Below, piece after piece: positions 25,482 through 34,084 of a DNA stretch of 64,000 nucleotides. Position 1 is the stretch's first letter; every line of letters starts with the position of its first letter. The stretch is from Lachnospiraceae bacterium (lineage in GTDB: Bacteria > Bacillota > Clostridia > Lachnospirales > Lachnospiraceae): the NCBI GenBank assembly GCA_015056885.1, contig SVFL01000003.1:1-64000 (forward strand), given 5' to 3'. The position numbers were made by a program, and so were the translations under genes. The notes beneath the pieces are model-generated. The model was given only the letters and a program-made list of their open reading frames with translations. It did not search any database and was not told the DNA's origin.

Positions 25482-26237
25482 ATGAGCGTTATTTCTATGA
25501 AGCAGTTACTTGAAGCAGGTGTTCATTTTGGACATCAGACCAGAAGATGGAACCCTAAGATGGCTCCCTATATCTTCACCGAGAGAAACGGTATCCATAT
25601 CATTGACTTGCAGAAGTCTGTAGGTAAGGTTGATGAGGCTTATCGTGCAGTATCTGAGATCGCTGCACAGGGCGGTACTATCCTTTTTGTTGGTACCAAG
25701 AAGCAGGCTCAGGATGCTGTTAAGACCGAGGCAGAGCGTTGCGGTATGTACTATGTAAACGAGAGATGGTTGGGTGGTATGCTTACCAACTTCAGAACCA
25801 TTCAGTCCCGTATTGACAGACTTCGTGCTATCGAGACCATGTCTCAGGATGGTACTTTCGATGTTCTTCCCAAGAAGGAAGTTATCGAGCTTAAGAAGGA
25901 GTGGGATAAGCTGGAGAAGAATCTTGGCGGTATCAAGAATATGACCAGAATTCCCGATGCTATTTTCGTAGTTGATCCTAAGAAGGAGAAGATTTGTGTA
26001 CAGGAGGCTCATTCTCTTGGTATTACTTTGATCGGTATCGGCGATACCAACTGTGATCCTGAGGAGCTTGATTACATCATTCCCGGTAACGATGATGCTA
26101 TCAGAGCAGTTAAGTTGATTGTTTCCAAGATGGCTGATGCTGTTATCGAGGCTAATCAGGGTGAGGCAGTTTACACTGACGCAGATGTTGCTGTAGAGAA
26201 TGCAGAGGACATCGAGGAAGTTGCAGAAGAGAACTAA
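25482..26237 (+). CDS. rpsB: 30S ribosomal protein S2
   Basis: Ribosomal protein S2 of the small subunit. Signatures are [20 protein letters not shown] at the start, [34 protein letters not shown] (about 93-106) and [12 protein letters not shown]. The acidic C-terminus (about 225-251) is common in clostridia. ACGGAGGTAAAG precedes the ATG. rpsB-tsf is a conserved pair. Codon use is strongly biased, as expected for a highly expressed gene. Confidence 0.98.
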   Translation: MSVISMKQLLEAGVHFGHQTRRWNPKMAPYIFTERNGIHIIDLQKSVGKVDEAYRAVSEIAAQGGTILFVGTKKQAQDAVKTEAERCGMYYVNERWLGGMLTNFRTIQSRIDRLRAIETMSQDGTFDVLPKKEVIELKKEWDKLEKNLGGIKNMTRIPDAIFVVDPKKEKICVQEAHSLGITLIGIGDTNCDPEELDYIIPGNDDAIRAVKLIVSKMADAVIEANQGEAVYTDADVAVENAEDIEEVAEEN

Positions 26238-26274
26238 TTTTTGAATATATAAATTATTATAGGAGGATATAAAA

Positions 26275-27357
26275 ATGGCAGAAATTACCGCTTCTATGGT
26301 AAAAGAACTGCGCGAGATGACCGGCGCAGGTATGATGGATTGTAAGAAGGCTCTGAATGAGACCAACGGAGATATGGCTGCTGCTGTTGACGTTTTGAAG
26401 AAGAGCGGTGCAGCTAAGGCTGAGAAAAAGGCAAGCAGAATTGCAGCTGAGGGTATCGCAAAAGTTGCTATTTCCGGCAATACTGCTGTAGTTGTAGAAG
26501 TAAACTCTGAAACAGACTTCGTTGCAAAGAACGAAGTGTTCCAGGAGTTTGTACAGTCTGTAGCTGATCAGGCACTGGCTTCCAATTTGACCGGTGGCGT
26601 TGATGGTGAAGAGGTAGATGCACTTCTTGAAGCAAATGACTTGAAGAGTGTACTTGTTGAGAAAACTGCAAAAATCGGTGAGAAGCTTTCTGTTAGAAGA
26701 TTTGCTAAGATTTCCGGCGACGCAGTTGTTTCCTATGTTCATGGCGGCGGAAGAATCGGTGTTCTTGTAGCAGCTAACGGCGCTTCCTCTGATGCAGATA
26801 AGGAAGCACTTAGCAATGTTGCAATGCAGATTGCTGCTATGAATCCTCAGTATATCAGCAGAGCTGATATTTCCGCAGAGGAAATTGATAAGTTGAGAGA
26901 GATTACTATTGACAGCGCATTGAATGATCCTGCATCTCTTCCTAAGCCTTTGTTGCAGAAGTTGATTGACAAGGCTGTTAATGATGCAGCATGGAGCGCT
27001 GAGGATATTGCAATTTACGAAGAGAAGAAGAGCAACATGAACTACTTGTTCAACTTCCTTTCCGGTGAAGCAAAGAATACCTTGGTTCAGTTTGCATTTG
27101 CTGATAAGGATGCTATTGTTTCCGATAAGATTTTCAGCGGCTTGGTAGAGGGTCGTATTTCCAAGCAGGTTAAGGAAATCAGCCTTCTTGAGCAGACTTA
27201 TGTTAAGGCAGAGGATGGTAAGCAGACTGTTGCACAGTATCTGTCTTCCGTAAACAAGGAGCTTGTTCTTTCCAAGATGGTTCGTTTCGAGGTAGGCGAA
27301 GGCATGGAGAAGAAGAACGAGGACTTTGCAGCAGAAGTTGCAGCTCAGCTCGGCTAA
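26275..27357 (+). CDS. tsf: Translation elongation factor EF-Ts
   Basis: EF-Ts is the nucleotide exchange factor for EF-Tu. The N-terminal UBA-like domain (ITASMVKELREMTGAGMMDC, residues 3-22) and the EF-Tu contact VNSETDFVAKNEVF (about 75-88) are intact. At 360 residues it is longer than the usual 290-310. The extra material appears to lie around residues 240-300 (NYLFNFLSGEAKNTLVQFAF), before VEGRISKQVKEISLLEQ. AGGAGGATATAAAA precedes the ATG. Confidence 0.97.
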   Translation: MAEITASMVKELREMTGAGMMDCKKALNETNGDMAAAVDVLKKSGAAKAEKKASRIAAEGIAKVAISGNTAVVVEVNSETDFVAKNEVFQEFVQSVADQALASNLTGGVDGEEVDALLEANDLKSVLVEKTAKIGEKLSVRRFAKISGDAVVSYVHGGGRIGVLVAANGASSDADKEALSNVAMQIAAMNPQYISRADISAEEIDKLREITIDSALNDPASLPKPLLQKLIDKAVNDAAWSAEDIAIYEEKKSNMNYLFNFLSGEAKNTLVQFAFADKDAIVSDKIFSGLVEGRISKQVKEISLLEQTYVKAEDGKQTVAQYLSSVNKELVLSKMVRFEVGEGMEKKNEDFAAEVAAQLG

Positions 27358-27378
27358 ATTAAATTTTTGATAATGTTA

Positions 27379-27413
27379 AGAGACTTCACTGTATATGCAG
27401 TGAGGTCTCTTTT
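27379..27413 (+). terminator. Terminator of rpsB-tsf
   Basis: A 13-bp stem (27379-27391 with 27398-27410, one G-U pair), a 6-nt loop and a following TTT make a standard intrinsic terminator 22 nt after the tsf stop. Confidence 0.85.
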
Positions 27414-27434
27414 GCTTAGATATACAATATAAAG

Positions 27435-27466
27435 AAAGTCCGTCACTCATTGAGTAACGGACTTTT
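27435..27466 (-). terminator. Terminator of degV
   Basis: Arms AAAGTCCGT (27435-27443) and ACGGACTTT (27457-27465) with an inner ACTC/GAGT stem form a near-perfect hairpin just past the degV stop. On the minus strand the tail continues into TTCTTTAT. It lies back to back with the tsf terminator. Confidence 0.75.
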
Positions 27467-27471
27467 GAGGT

Positions 27472-28356
27472 TTATTGTTTTGCGTCCTGTTTTTCCTGAC
27501 CGTAATACAGGATTCCGATAGCTCCGGGACCGGCATGTACACCAATACTGGGGCTGATGTCGTTGATAATGATGTTGGTGAATTTTGTCTCAGCATTAAT
27601 CATATTAGCTACTTCTTGGGCTTCTTCCGGGCAGTTGCCGTGTACAATGCCTACAGGAATTGTGTAATCTGTGTCCGGGGTCAGAGTGGCTTTCATGCGT
27701 TCCACAAGATTGCGAAGGGAGCGCTTGCGGCCCCGTATAGTTCCGTCTGTGGAAAGTCCCCCCAATTTGTCGACATAAAGCATGGGCTTTAAGCTTAAAG
27801 CGCTTCCGACAACTGCGGTTGCTTTGCTGATACGACCACCTCGTTGCAGATGAAAGAGATCATCAACGGTAAACTGTACATTAATATGTTTTTTGAAGTC
27901 ATTAATGGTATCAACGGTCTTTTCGTAAGATGTTCCCAGTTCTTTTAGAATATTTGCATGTATAACCATCAGACTTTCGCCTAAAGATACATTCAAAGAG
28001 TCAATAATTTCAATTTTAGCATCGGGATATTCCAACAGTAACTCTCTGGAAACCATACATACATTGTTGTAACTTCCGCTTAAGGCAGAAGAGAATGCAA
28101 TGTGAATGATGTCCATATTCTGATCAAGGATTGCACGAAATTTTTCTTCGATAACCGCAGGATTATTGGCCTGAGACTGAGGAAGTTCACCGGATTTCAT
28201 GCGCTCGTAGAATTCTGTGGGAGACATATTAAGTTCATCACCGTATACAATGTCTCCAAAAGAATAGTACTGAGGAATAATTGTAGTATTATATTTTTCT
28301 ATATATTCCAAAGGAAGATCGGAATTAGAATCTGTGGTTATGCAATATTCTCTCAT
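27472..28356 (-). CDS. DegV family fatty-acid-binding protein
   Basis: DegV/FakB proteins present fatty acids to the kinase FakA for phosphorylation and phospholipid synthesis. Signatures include the N-terminal ITTDSNSDLPLEYIEKY, the TEFYERMKSGELPQSQ segment, AFSSALSGSYNNV (ligand-site Ser) and a C-terminal VHAGPGAIGILYYG. The start at 28356 (MREYCITTDS) has GGAAGG upstream; longer in-frame starts add a hydrophobic stretch with no ribosome site. Length 294 fits the family. No fakA is in the window. It is divergent from the alcohol dehydrogenase. Confidence 0.92.
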   Translation of the reverse strand: MREYCITTDSNSDLPLEYIEKYNTTIIPQYYSFGDIVYGDELNMSPTEFYERMKSGELPQSQANNPAVIEEKFRAILDQNMDIIHIAFSSALSGSYNNVCMVSRELLLEYPDAKIEIIDSLNVSLGESLMVIHANILKELGTSYEKTVDTINDFKKHINVQFTVDDLFHLQRGGRISKATAVVGSALSLKPMLYVDKLGGLSTDGTIRGRKRSLRNLVERMKATLTPDTDYTIPVGIVHGNCPEEAQEVANMINAETKFTNIIINDISPSIGVHAGPGAIGILYYGQEKQDAKQ

Positions 28357-28405
28357 GATAGTTTCCTTCCATGATAAAATGAAATTAAAAATAAAGCTAA
28401 TGATA

Positions 28406-28434
28406 AGTATATCATGTTTACAAAAAGCATGCAA
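28406..28434 (-). promoter_or_regulatory. Candidate degV promoter
   Basis: On the minus strand, TTGCAT (28429-28434) and TATACT (28406-28411) are 17 bp apart, about 50 bp before the degV ATG. It overlaps the opposing promoter. Confidence 0.45.
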
Positions 28435-28446
28435 TTAGTTTAAAAT
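28417..28446 (+). promoter_or_regulatory. Candidate promoter of the iron alcohol dehydrogenase gene
   Basis: TTTACA (28417-28422), 18 bp, TAAAAT (28441-28446). It overlaps the divergent degV promoter, so the two may compete. Confidence 0.45.
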
Positions 28447-28498
28447 AAAGTTGATATATTTTGGGTAATAAATATTAATAATTATCAGGAGGTATGAA

Positions 28499-29656
28499 AT
28501 GAATAATTTTCGATTTCATGTATACACCGATGTGCGCTTTGGAAAGGGACAGGTGGAGTGCCTGGAGGAACTGATTGCTCCTTTTGGACGAAATGTGCTG
28601 ATGGTGTATGGCGGTGGGAGTATCAAAAAGAATGGCTTGTATGATAAAGTAAAGACACTTCTTGCAGGTTATAATGTTTTTGAGTTGGGTGGTGTGGAAC
28701 CAAATCCTAAGATTACCTCTGTGCGGGAAGGTGTAGCTATCTGTAAAAAGGAACAGATTGATGTGGTTCTGGCAGTGGGAGGCGGCAGCACTATTGATGC
28801 TTCCAAGGCAATTGCCGGTGGTGCATGCTATGACGGCGATCCATGGGATTTGGTGGTAGACAGCAGTAAAATAGGTAAAGTGCTTCCGATTGTGACAATT
28901 CTTACTCTTGCTGCAACCGGTTCTGAAATGAATAAAAATGCGGTTATTTCCAATATGGAGACCAACGAGAAACTAGGTACAAGTTCTCATTATTTTAAGC
29001 CTCAGGCATCTATCTGTGATCCGGAATATCTGTATTCTTTGCCGGCGAAACAGACTGCTGCGGGAACGGCAGATATCATGTCTCATATTTTTGAACAATA
29101 TTTTCAAAAAGAGTCCGGAGCGTATATATCGGATCGATTTGCAGAAAGTCTTTTGAAAGCTTGTATCAAGTATTGTCCCATCGCGCTGCAGGAGCCTGAC
29201 AATTATGAGGCCAGAGCCAATCTGATGTGGGCAAGTACCCAGGCTTTGAACGGATTGCTTTCCAGTGGAAAGGGCGGCGCATGGACATGTCATCCCATCG
29301 AGCATGAGCTCAGTGCATATTATGATGTAACTCACGGCGAGGGGCTGGCAATTGTTACACCTCGATGGATGCGTCATATTTTGAGTGATAGTACAGTGGA
29401 AAAATTTGCTGAATATGGCAGGAATGTGTGGGATATTCAGGAAGAGGATGTTTACAAATGTGCTAATATGGCCATTGATGCTACCGAGCAGTTCTTTAAG
29501 GATTGCGGCATTCCGATGACTTTAAGAGAAATCGGAATTGATGATTCCAAAATTGATTTGATGGCAGAGGATACCATTAAATATAACAATCTGGATCAGG
29601 CATATGTGGCTTTAAACAAGGAAGATGTGGCGCAAATTTTGCGTGACAGTCTGTAA
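28499..29656 (+). CDS. Iron-containing alcohol dehydrogenase (butanol-dehydrogenase-like)
   Basis: NAD(P)H-dependent alcohol/aldehyde oxidoreductase of the group III, iron-activated family. The nucleotide-binding GGGSxxD stretch is AVGGGSTIDASKAIAGG (about 92-108). Metal ligands are seen as Asp and His in AGTADIMSHIFEQYF, and His in THGEGLAIV with His in HPIEHELSAY. The overall sequence is closest in style to YugJ/BdhA proteins that reduce butyraldehyde or acetaldehyde. Substrate is not determinable here. AGGAGGTATGAA precedes the ATG. It has its own promoter and terminator, so it is monocistronic. Confidence 0.92.
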   Translation: MNNFRFHVYTDVRFGKGQVECLEELIAPFGRNVLMVYGGGSIKKNGLYDKVKTLLAGYNVFELGGVEPNPKITSVREGVAICKKEQIDVVLAVGGGSTIDASKAIAGGACYDGDPWDLVVDSSKIGKVLPIVTILTLAATGSEMNKNAVISNMETNEKLGTSSHYFKPQASICDPEYLYSLPAKQTAAGTADIMSHIFEQYFQKESGAYISDRFAESLLKACIKYCPIALQEPDNYEARANLMWASTQALNGLLSSGKGGAWTCHPIEHELSAYYDVTHGEGLAIVTPRWMRHILSDSTVEKFAEYGRNVWDIQEEDVYKCANMAIDATEQFFKDCGIPMTLREIGIDDSKIDLMAEDTIKYNNLDQAYVALNKEDVAQILRDSL

Positions 29657-29673
29657 AATTAAGGAAAATTAGA

Positions 29674-29712
29674 AGACTCGTACAGCGATAAATGGGCTGT
29701 ATGGGTCTTTTT
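29674..29712 (+). terminator. Terminator of the alcohol dehydrogenase gene
   Basis: A 13-bp stem (29674-29686 with 29696-29708, two G-U pairs) followed by TTTTT is a good intrinsic terminator. Confidence 0.85.
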
Positions 29713-29745
29713 AAGAATTAAAGAAAATTATTTCATAAAATCTTA

Positions 29746-29766
29746 AGGTGCATTTTATGCTCACCT
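29746..29766. promoter_or_regulatory. Imperfect palindrome before the transporter cluster
   Basis: AGGTGCAT and ATGCTCACCT form an imperfect inverted repeat just upstream of a possible -10 TATACT (29771-29776). No convincing -35 lies at normal distance, so an activator-dependent promoter or operator is possible. Confidence 0.3.
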
Positions 29767-29803
29767 GTTATATACTTAGTCATGTGGACAGGAGGAAGTA
29801 ATT

Positions 29804-32200
29804 ATGAATTTTAAGAATTTATGTAAAAAAACAATATCAATTGCACTGGCATCTGCCCTGGTGATTTCTATGACAGGATGCAGCAAGTCCGGCAAGGAGC
29901 AGACAAATTCAGGTGGCACAGAGGTGAAGAAGGAGTTTGTGTGGGTGCCCGAATTTTATGACTTGGCTAGTGAAGGCAGCTTCTATAATTCTAAGGTTAA
30001 TAACGGTTATTTGTATTATCAGAACTATGAATGGGATGAGGTGACTCAAAAGAGTAGTTATTCGATTGAGTCAATTTCTTTGGCAGATGGTAAGGCAGGA
30101 TCGTCTATTCCGATTAGGTTAACAGCAGAAAATGCAGAGGAAGCTGTAGAAAATAGTAAAGAAGAAGCGATTGCAGAAACGGAAGTCGAAATAAAAGAAG
30201 TGGAAGACAGAAGTGTAAGTGGTTTTGTGCCTACGGATGATGGTGTGGAAACGGTAGAAGCTGTTTATCATTGGAATGAGGAGACCGGTGAGAACAAGTC
30301 TGAATTCTATCTTTGTAAATACGATTTATCCGGAACCCGTGTATCTGAGATGGATATTACTGAAACTATGACGAAAGATGAGAATAATAGCTGGATTTCT
30401 GATATGCAGAAGGATGGAGAGGGCAGAATCTATCTTGCAGCAGATACTGCAATTTTCCTTTTTGATGCAGCGGGTAATTATCAGGGAACTGTCAGCGCCG
30501 GCGCAGAGACATGGATTAATAGCATGGGAGTTGGCAAGGATGGCAAGATGTACATATCTTATTATAATATGAATGGTGCAGGTATGACTTTGCAGGAAGT
30601 TGATTTTGAAGGTAAAGCCCTTGGTGCAACCTACGAGAATCTCATGAACAGCAATGGTAGTGGTAGTTTGATTCAGGGCATTGACAAGGATTTTCTGATT
30701 GTAGGAAGTAACTGTTTGTACCAATATGATCTGGCAACTCAATCTACAGAGGAACTTTTAAACTGGCTTGATTGTGATATTAACGGTTCTTATGTAGATG
30801 CTGTGTATGCATTAGAGGATGGACGTATTGCATGTATTTCCAACAACTGGGAGACCAATAAGGGTGAACTTGCAATTCTGAGTAAAAAGCCTGCTTCTGA
30901 GGTAAAGGAGAAGATTAATATTACCATTGCAGGACTTTATTCTGATTCCTCTATTCAGAGCGAAGCTGTAAAGTTTAACAAGAGTAATGATACTTATCGC
31001 ATTTCTTTGAAAGAGTATTTTGATTATAATGATGTGGTGCTCAGTGGTGAAGAGAATAATTATGAGCAGGTGATGCAGGATGCTATTAACCGTCTCAATA
31101 ATGATATTACCTCAGATAATTGTCCGGATATGTTGATGCTTAATGGTATTAATATAGAGCGTTTTGCGGCAAAGGGTGTTTTTGAAGATTTGAATTCCTG
31201 GTTGGATAACAGTACAAAGGTTGCCAAGGCAGACTATTTTGAGAATATTCTGGAGGCATACACATATGATGGTGTGTTGGTAGCTATTCCCAAGAGTTTT
31301 GAACTTATGACTTTGGTGGGTAAGGCTTCCGAACTGGGTGAAGAGCCCGGATGGACAGTTGCACAGATGGTAGAATACAGCAAAAAGCATCCGGATGCAG
31401 AATTGATTAGTTATCTTACCAAGGAGTATGCCCTTGAATTGATGCTTCAGTATAATCAGGGAAGTTATGTGAACTGGGAGACCGGAGAATGTAATTTCAA
31501 TAATGAAAGTTTTATCGGTTTGTTGGAGTTTGCTGAGCAGTTCCCTGAGAAATACGAATATAAAGAAGATGAACCTTCAGAGCCCACTAAAATCGGTAAT
31601 GGGAAGCTTCTTTTGAGTCAGACATACCTTTATGATTTCCAGAGTGTTCAGATGCCGGCGGCTCATTACGATAATGATGTATGCTTTATTGGTTATCCTA
31701 ATGAAAATGGTGATAGCGGCACTTATTTGCAGGCAAGCACCGGTCTGGCCATGACTGCAAAGTCAGACTGTAAGGAAGGGGCATGGGCATTCCTTGAGAA
31801 TTATCTCACCAATAGCAGCGAAGAATACAGCTATGGATTTTCTTCCAAAAAGGCTGATTTTGCCAAGGCGAAAGAAGAAGCACTTAAGGTAGAATACCTT
31901 AAGGATGAAAATGGCGAGATTATGAAGGACGAAAATGGAGAGCCGATTCTTGCTAATGGCGGTGGTACTATCGGATATGGTGATGACTGGACCTATACCT
32001 ATCATGCAACCACGGAAGAAGAGGCTGACCTGATTGAGGAATTAATTGGTATTGCCAAGCCTGCAACGGTGGCTGACGTAACGATATTAAATATTGTGAA
32101 AGAGGAGGCTGGTGCCTTCTTTAAGGGACAGCGTTCCGCAACAGATGTGGCAAGTATTATTCAGAGCCGCGTTCAGGTTTATGTAAATGAGAACAGATAA
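29804..32200 (+). CDS. Large extracellular solute-binding lipoprotein (first of two)
   Basis: A 798-residue lipoprotein: a lysine-rich signal peptide and lipobox SMTGCSKSG (Cys at about 26). About residues 45-360 look like a beta-propeller or YncE-type region with repeated D-G-K-type turns (DGEGRIYLAADTAIFLFDAA, VGKDGKMYISYYN). About 365-798 is a family 1 sugar-binding-type SBP domain (INITIAGLYSDSSIQSEAVK, NDITSDNCPDMLMLNG). The extra N-terminal domain is not part of ordinary SBPs. It ends VASIIQSRVQVYVNENR, nearly the same as the second SBP at 36856. The two downstream permeases suggest carbohydrate uptake. Substrate unknown. Confidence 0.85.
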   Translation: MNFKNLCKKTISIALASALVISMTGCSKSGKEQTNSGGTEVKKEFVWVPEFYDLASEGSFYNSKVNNGYLYYQNYEWDEVTQKSSYSIESISLADGKAGSSIPIRLTAENAEEAVENSKEEAIAETEVEIKEVEDRSVSGFVPTDDGVETVEAVYHWNEETGENKSEFYLCKYDLSGTRVSEMDITETMTKDENNSWISDMQKDGEGRIYLAADTAIFLFDAAGNYQGTVSAGAETWINSMGVGKDGKMYISYYNMNGAGMTLQEVDFEGKALGATYENLMNSNGSGSLIQGIDKDFLIVGSNCLYQYDLATQSTEELLNWLDCDINGSYVDAVYALEDGRIACISNNWETNKGELAILSKKPASEVKEKINITIAGLYSDSSIQSEAVKFNKSNDTYRISLKEYFDYNDVVLSGEENNYEQVMQDAINRLNNDITSDNCPDMLMLNGINIERFAAKGVFEDLNSWLDNSTKVAKADYFENILEAYTYDGVLVAIPKSFELMTLVGKASELGEEPGWTVAQMVEYSKKHPDAELISYLTKEYALELMLQYNQGSYVNWETGECNFNNESFIGLLEFAEQFPEKYEYKEDEPSEPTKIGNGKLLLSQTYLYDFQSVQMPAAHYDNDVCFIGYPNENGDSGTYLQASTGLAMTAKSDCKEGAWAFLENYLTNSSEEYSYGFSSKKADFAKAKEEALKVEYLKDENGEIMKDENGEPILANGGGTIGYGDDWTYTYHATTEEEADLIEELIGIAKPATVADVTILNIVKEEAGAFFKGQRSATDVASIIQSRVQVYVNENR

Positions 32201-32206
32201 GAGGTA

Positions 32207-33100
32207 ATGGATTTGAAGAAATATGGGAAATCCAAAAAAATACAGAGAAAACGCAAGGTTAGCTCGGGGCTTTTTATAGCCCCTAGCTTTCTTGGTGTTC
32301 TGGTATTTTTTTTGATTCCCTTTCTTGTGGTAGTGTTTTATTCCATGGTGGATAACCCTATCAGTAATCAGTTTGTGGGAATTGATAATTTTAAGTATGT
32401 TCTTGGAAATGCTGCGTTTCAGACAGCAGTGAGGAATACGGTGCGATTTTCGGCGCTGGCAGTTCCTTTGGCAGTGCTGTTATCGTTGCTTTTGGCTATA
32501 GTTCTTGAGGAAAAGATTCCTTTTAGAAGTCAGTTTCGTACCTTTTTCTTAAGTCCCATGATGGTGCCGGTGGCGTCCATTGTGTTAATATGGCAGGTGC
32601 TTTTTCACTATAATGGTGCAGTGAATGATGTTCTTGCAGTATTCGGAGTGGATAAAATTGACTGGTTTAAGTCAGAGTACTCCACAATAGTTATAGTTAT
32701 CTTGTTTTTGTGGAAAAATCTGGGTTATAATATGATTTTGTTTATGGCAGCTCTTGCCAGTGTGCCCAAGGATATTTTGGAGGTGGCTAAGCTGGAGAGT
32801 GCAACGCCGTTACAGACTTTTTTGTACATCAAGATCAGATATTTATCCTCCACAATTTTGTTTGTAACGATAATGTCCTTAATTAATTCTTTTAAAATTT
32901 TTAGAGAAATTTACCTGTTGACCACAGATTATCCATATGACACTATTTATATGTTGCAGCATTATATGAACAACAAGTTTCGAAATCTGGATTATCAGGC
33001 ACTTTCGGCTGCTGCAATATTGATGTCGTTGGTGATGATTGTGATTATAGGAGTTTTGTTTTTGGTAGAGAATCATTTTGGAAAGGATATAGAAGGGTAG
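32207..33100 (+). CDS. ABC sugar-type permease (MalF/UgpA-like)
   Basis: An inner-membrane subunit with six predicted helices. The BPD_transp_1 EAA loop is seen as LEVAKLESATPLQTFLYIKI (about 196-215). The N-terminus is very basic (KKYGKSKKIQRKRKVSSG), as usual for MalF-like permeases of Gram-positives. The ATG lies 6 nt after the SBP stop, so it is translationally close to it. It pairs with the MalG-like permease that begins 4 nt after its stop. Confidence 0.93.
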   Translation: MDLKKYGKSKKIQRKRKVSSGLFIAPSFLGVLVFFLIPFLVVVFYSMVDNPISNQFVGIDNFKYVLGNAAFQTAVRNTVRFSALAVPLAVLLSLLLAIVLEEKIPFRSQFRTFFLSPMMVPVASIVLIWQVLFHYNGAVNDVLAVFGVDKIDWFKSEYSTIVIVILFLWKNLGYNMILFMAALASVPKDILEVAKLESATPLQTFLYIKIRYLSSTILFVTIMSLINSFKIFREIYLLTTDYPYDTIYMLQHYMNNKFRNLDYQALSAAAILMSLVMIVIIGVLFLVENHFGKDIEG

Positions 33101-33104
33101 AGAT

Positions 33105-34052
33105 ATGTCGAAGGTTATGAGACGGACACCTGCCCGGAAGGCAGGAATGAAAACAGTTGGTAACGGTCGTAAGGCTTGGGAATTTGTTCGAATTGCTATT
33201 GCGACTTTGTTGGCTGCAGGTTTTGCGATTTTGTTTTTAATGCCGATTATTCTGACCATCAGCAATTCCTTTATGTCGTCGTCGGAGATTTCCGCCAATT
33301 ACGGTTCGGTTTTTGCGGTGAATGAGAATGGCGGCAAGGTTTATATTGCTGAAAAAGTAAATTTGAAATTTATACCGGATATGGTATCTTTTTCCCAGTA
33401 CATAACCGTTCTTTTGAAAAGTCCGGATTATCTGTTGAAATTTTGGAATTCTGTCATTTTAGTGGGACCGATTGTGATTTTTCAGCTGACTGTGGCAGCG
33501 CTGGCGGCATACGGATTTGCAAGGTACTCGGGGAAAATACGCAGTATCATTTTCTTTTCCTATGTGATTTTGATGCTGATGCCATATCAGGTTACGTTAG
33601 TGCCCAATTTCCTGGTGGCACAGTGGCTGGACACGGTGGATACCTATTGGTCTATCTGGCTTCCGGGAATTTTTTCACCTTTTGCGGTATACCTTTTGAC
33701 AAAGTTTATGAAACGTATACCCACATCGGTGATAGAGGCGGCACAGATAGATGGTGCAGGAGAATGGCAGATTTTCAGACGAATTTGTCTTCCTTTGTGC
33801 AAAGGAGCTCTTTGTTCCGCAGCAATTCTGGTATTTATTGATTATTGGAACATGGTGGAACAGCCTTTAATTTTGTTGTCGGACAGTTCAACACATCCAT
33901 TGTCGGTTTTTCTTAGTAAGATTAATGCGGCTGAGGTGGGACTGGCATTTGCAGTGGCAACGATTTATATGGTCCCCAGTCTTTTGGTATTTTTGTACGG
34001 AGAAGAATATCTGGTGGATGGTATTACCTATCAGGGTGGCATTAAGGGATAA
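33105..34052 (+). CDS. ABC sugar-type permease (MalG/UgpE-like)
   Basis: Second membrane subunit of the importer. Six helices are predicted. The EAA motif is IEAAQIDGAGEWQIFRRICL (about 210-229). MLMPYQVTLVPNFLVAQWL is a typical MalG segment. An extracytoplasmic loop of about 50 residues after helix 1 (SSSEISANYGSVFAVNENGG) is longer than usual. Length 315. No ATPase gene follows, so the pair presumably uses a shared MsmX-type ATPase from elsewhere. Confidence 0.93.
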   Translation: MSKVMRRTPARKAGMKTVGNGRKAWEFVRIAIATLLAAGFAILFLMPIILTISNSFMSSSEISANYGSVFAVNENGGKVYIAEKVNLKFIPDMVSFSQYITVLLKSPDYLLKFWNSVILVGPIVIFQLTVAALAAYGFARYSGKIRSIIFFSYVILMLMPYQVTLVPNFLVAQWLDTVDTYWSIWLPGIFSPFAVYLLTKFMKRIPTSVIEAAQIDGAGEWQIFRRICLPLCKGALCSAAILVFIDYWNMVEQPLILLSDSSTHPLSVFLSKINAAEVGLAFAVATIYMVPSLLVFLYGEEYLVDGITYQGGIKG

Positions 34053-34084
34053 TTTTTAGGAATAAGTTTTAGAGGAGCGAAAAG

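Noticed and set aside
25506..26480. Long open frame of 324 codons on the minus strand over rpsB-tsf
   Set aside because: It is a shadow of strongly codon-biased ribosomal genes; it spans both genes and their spacer, has no ribosome site and no recognisable domain.
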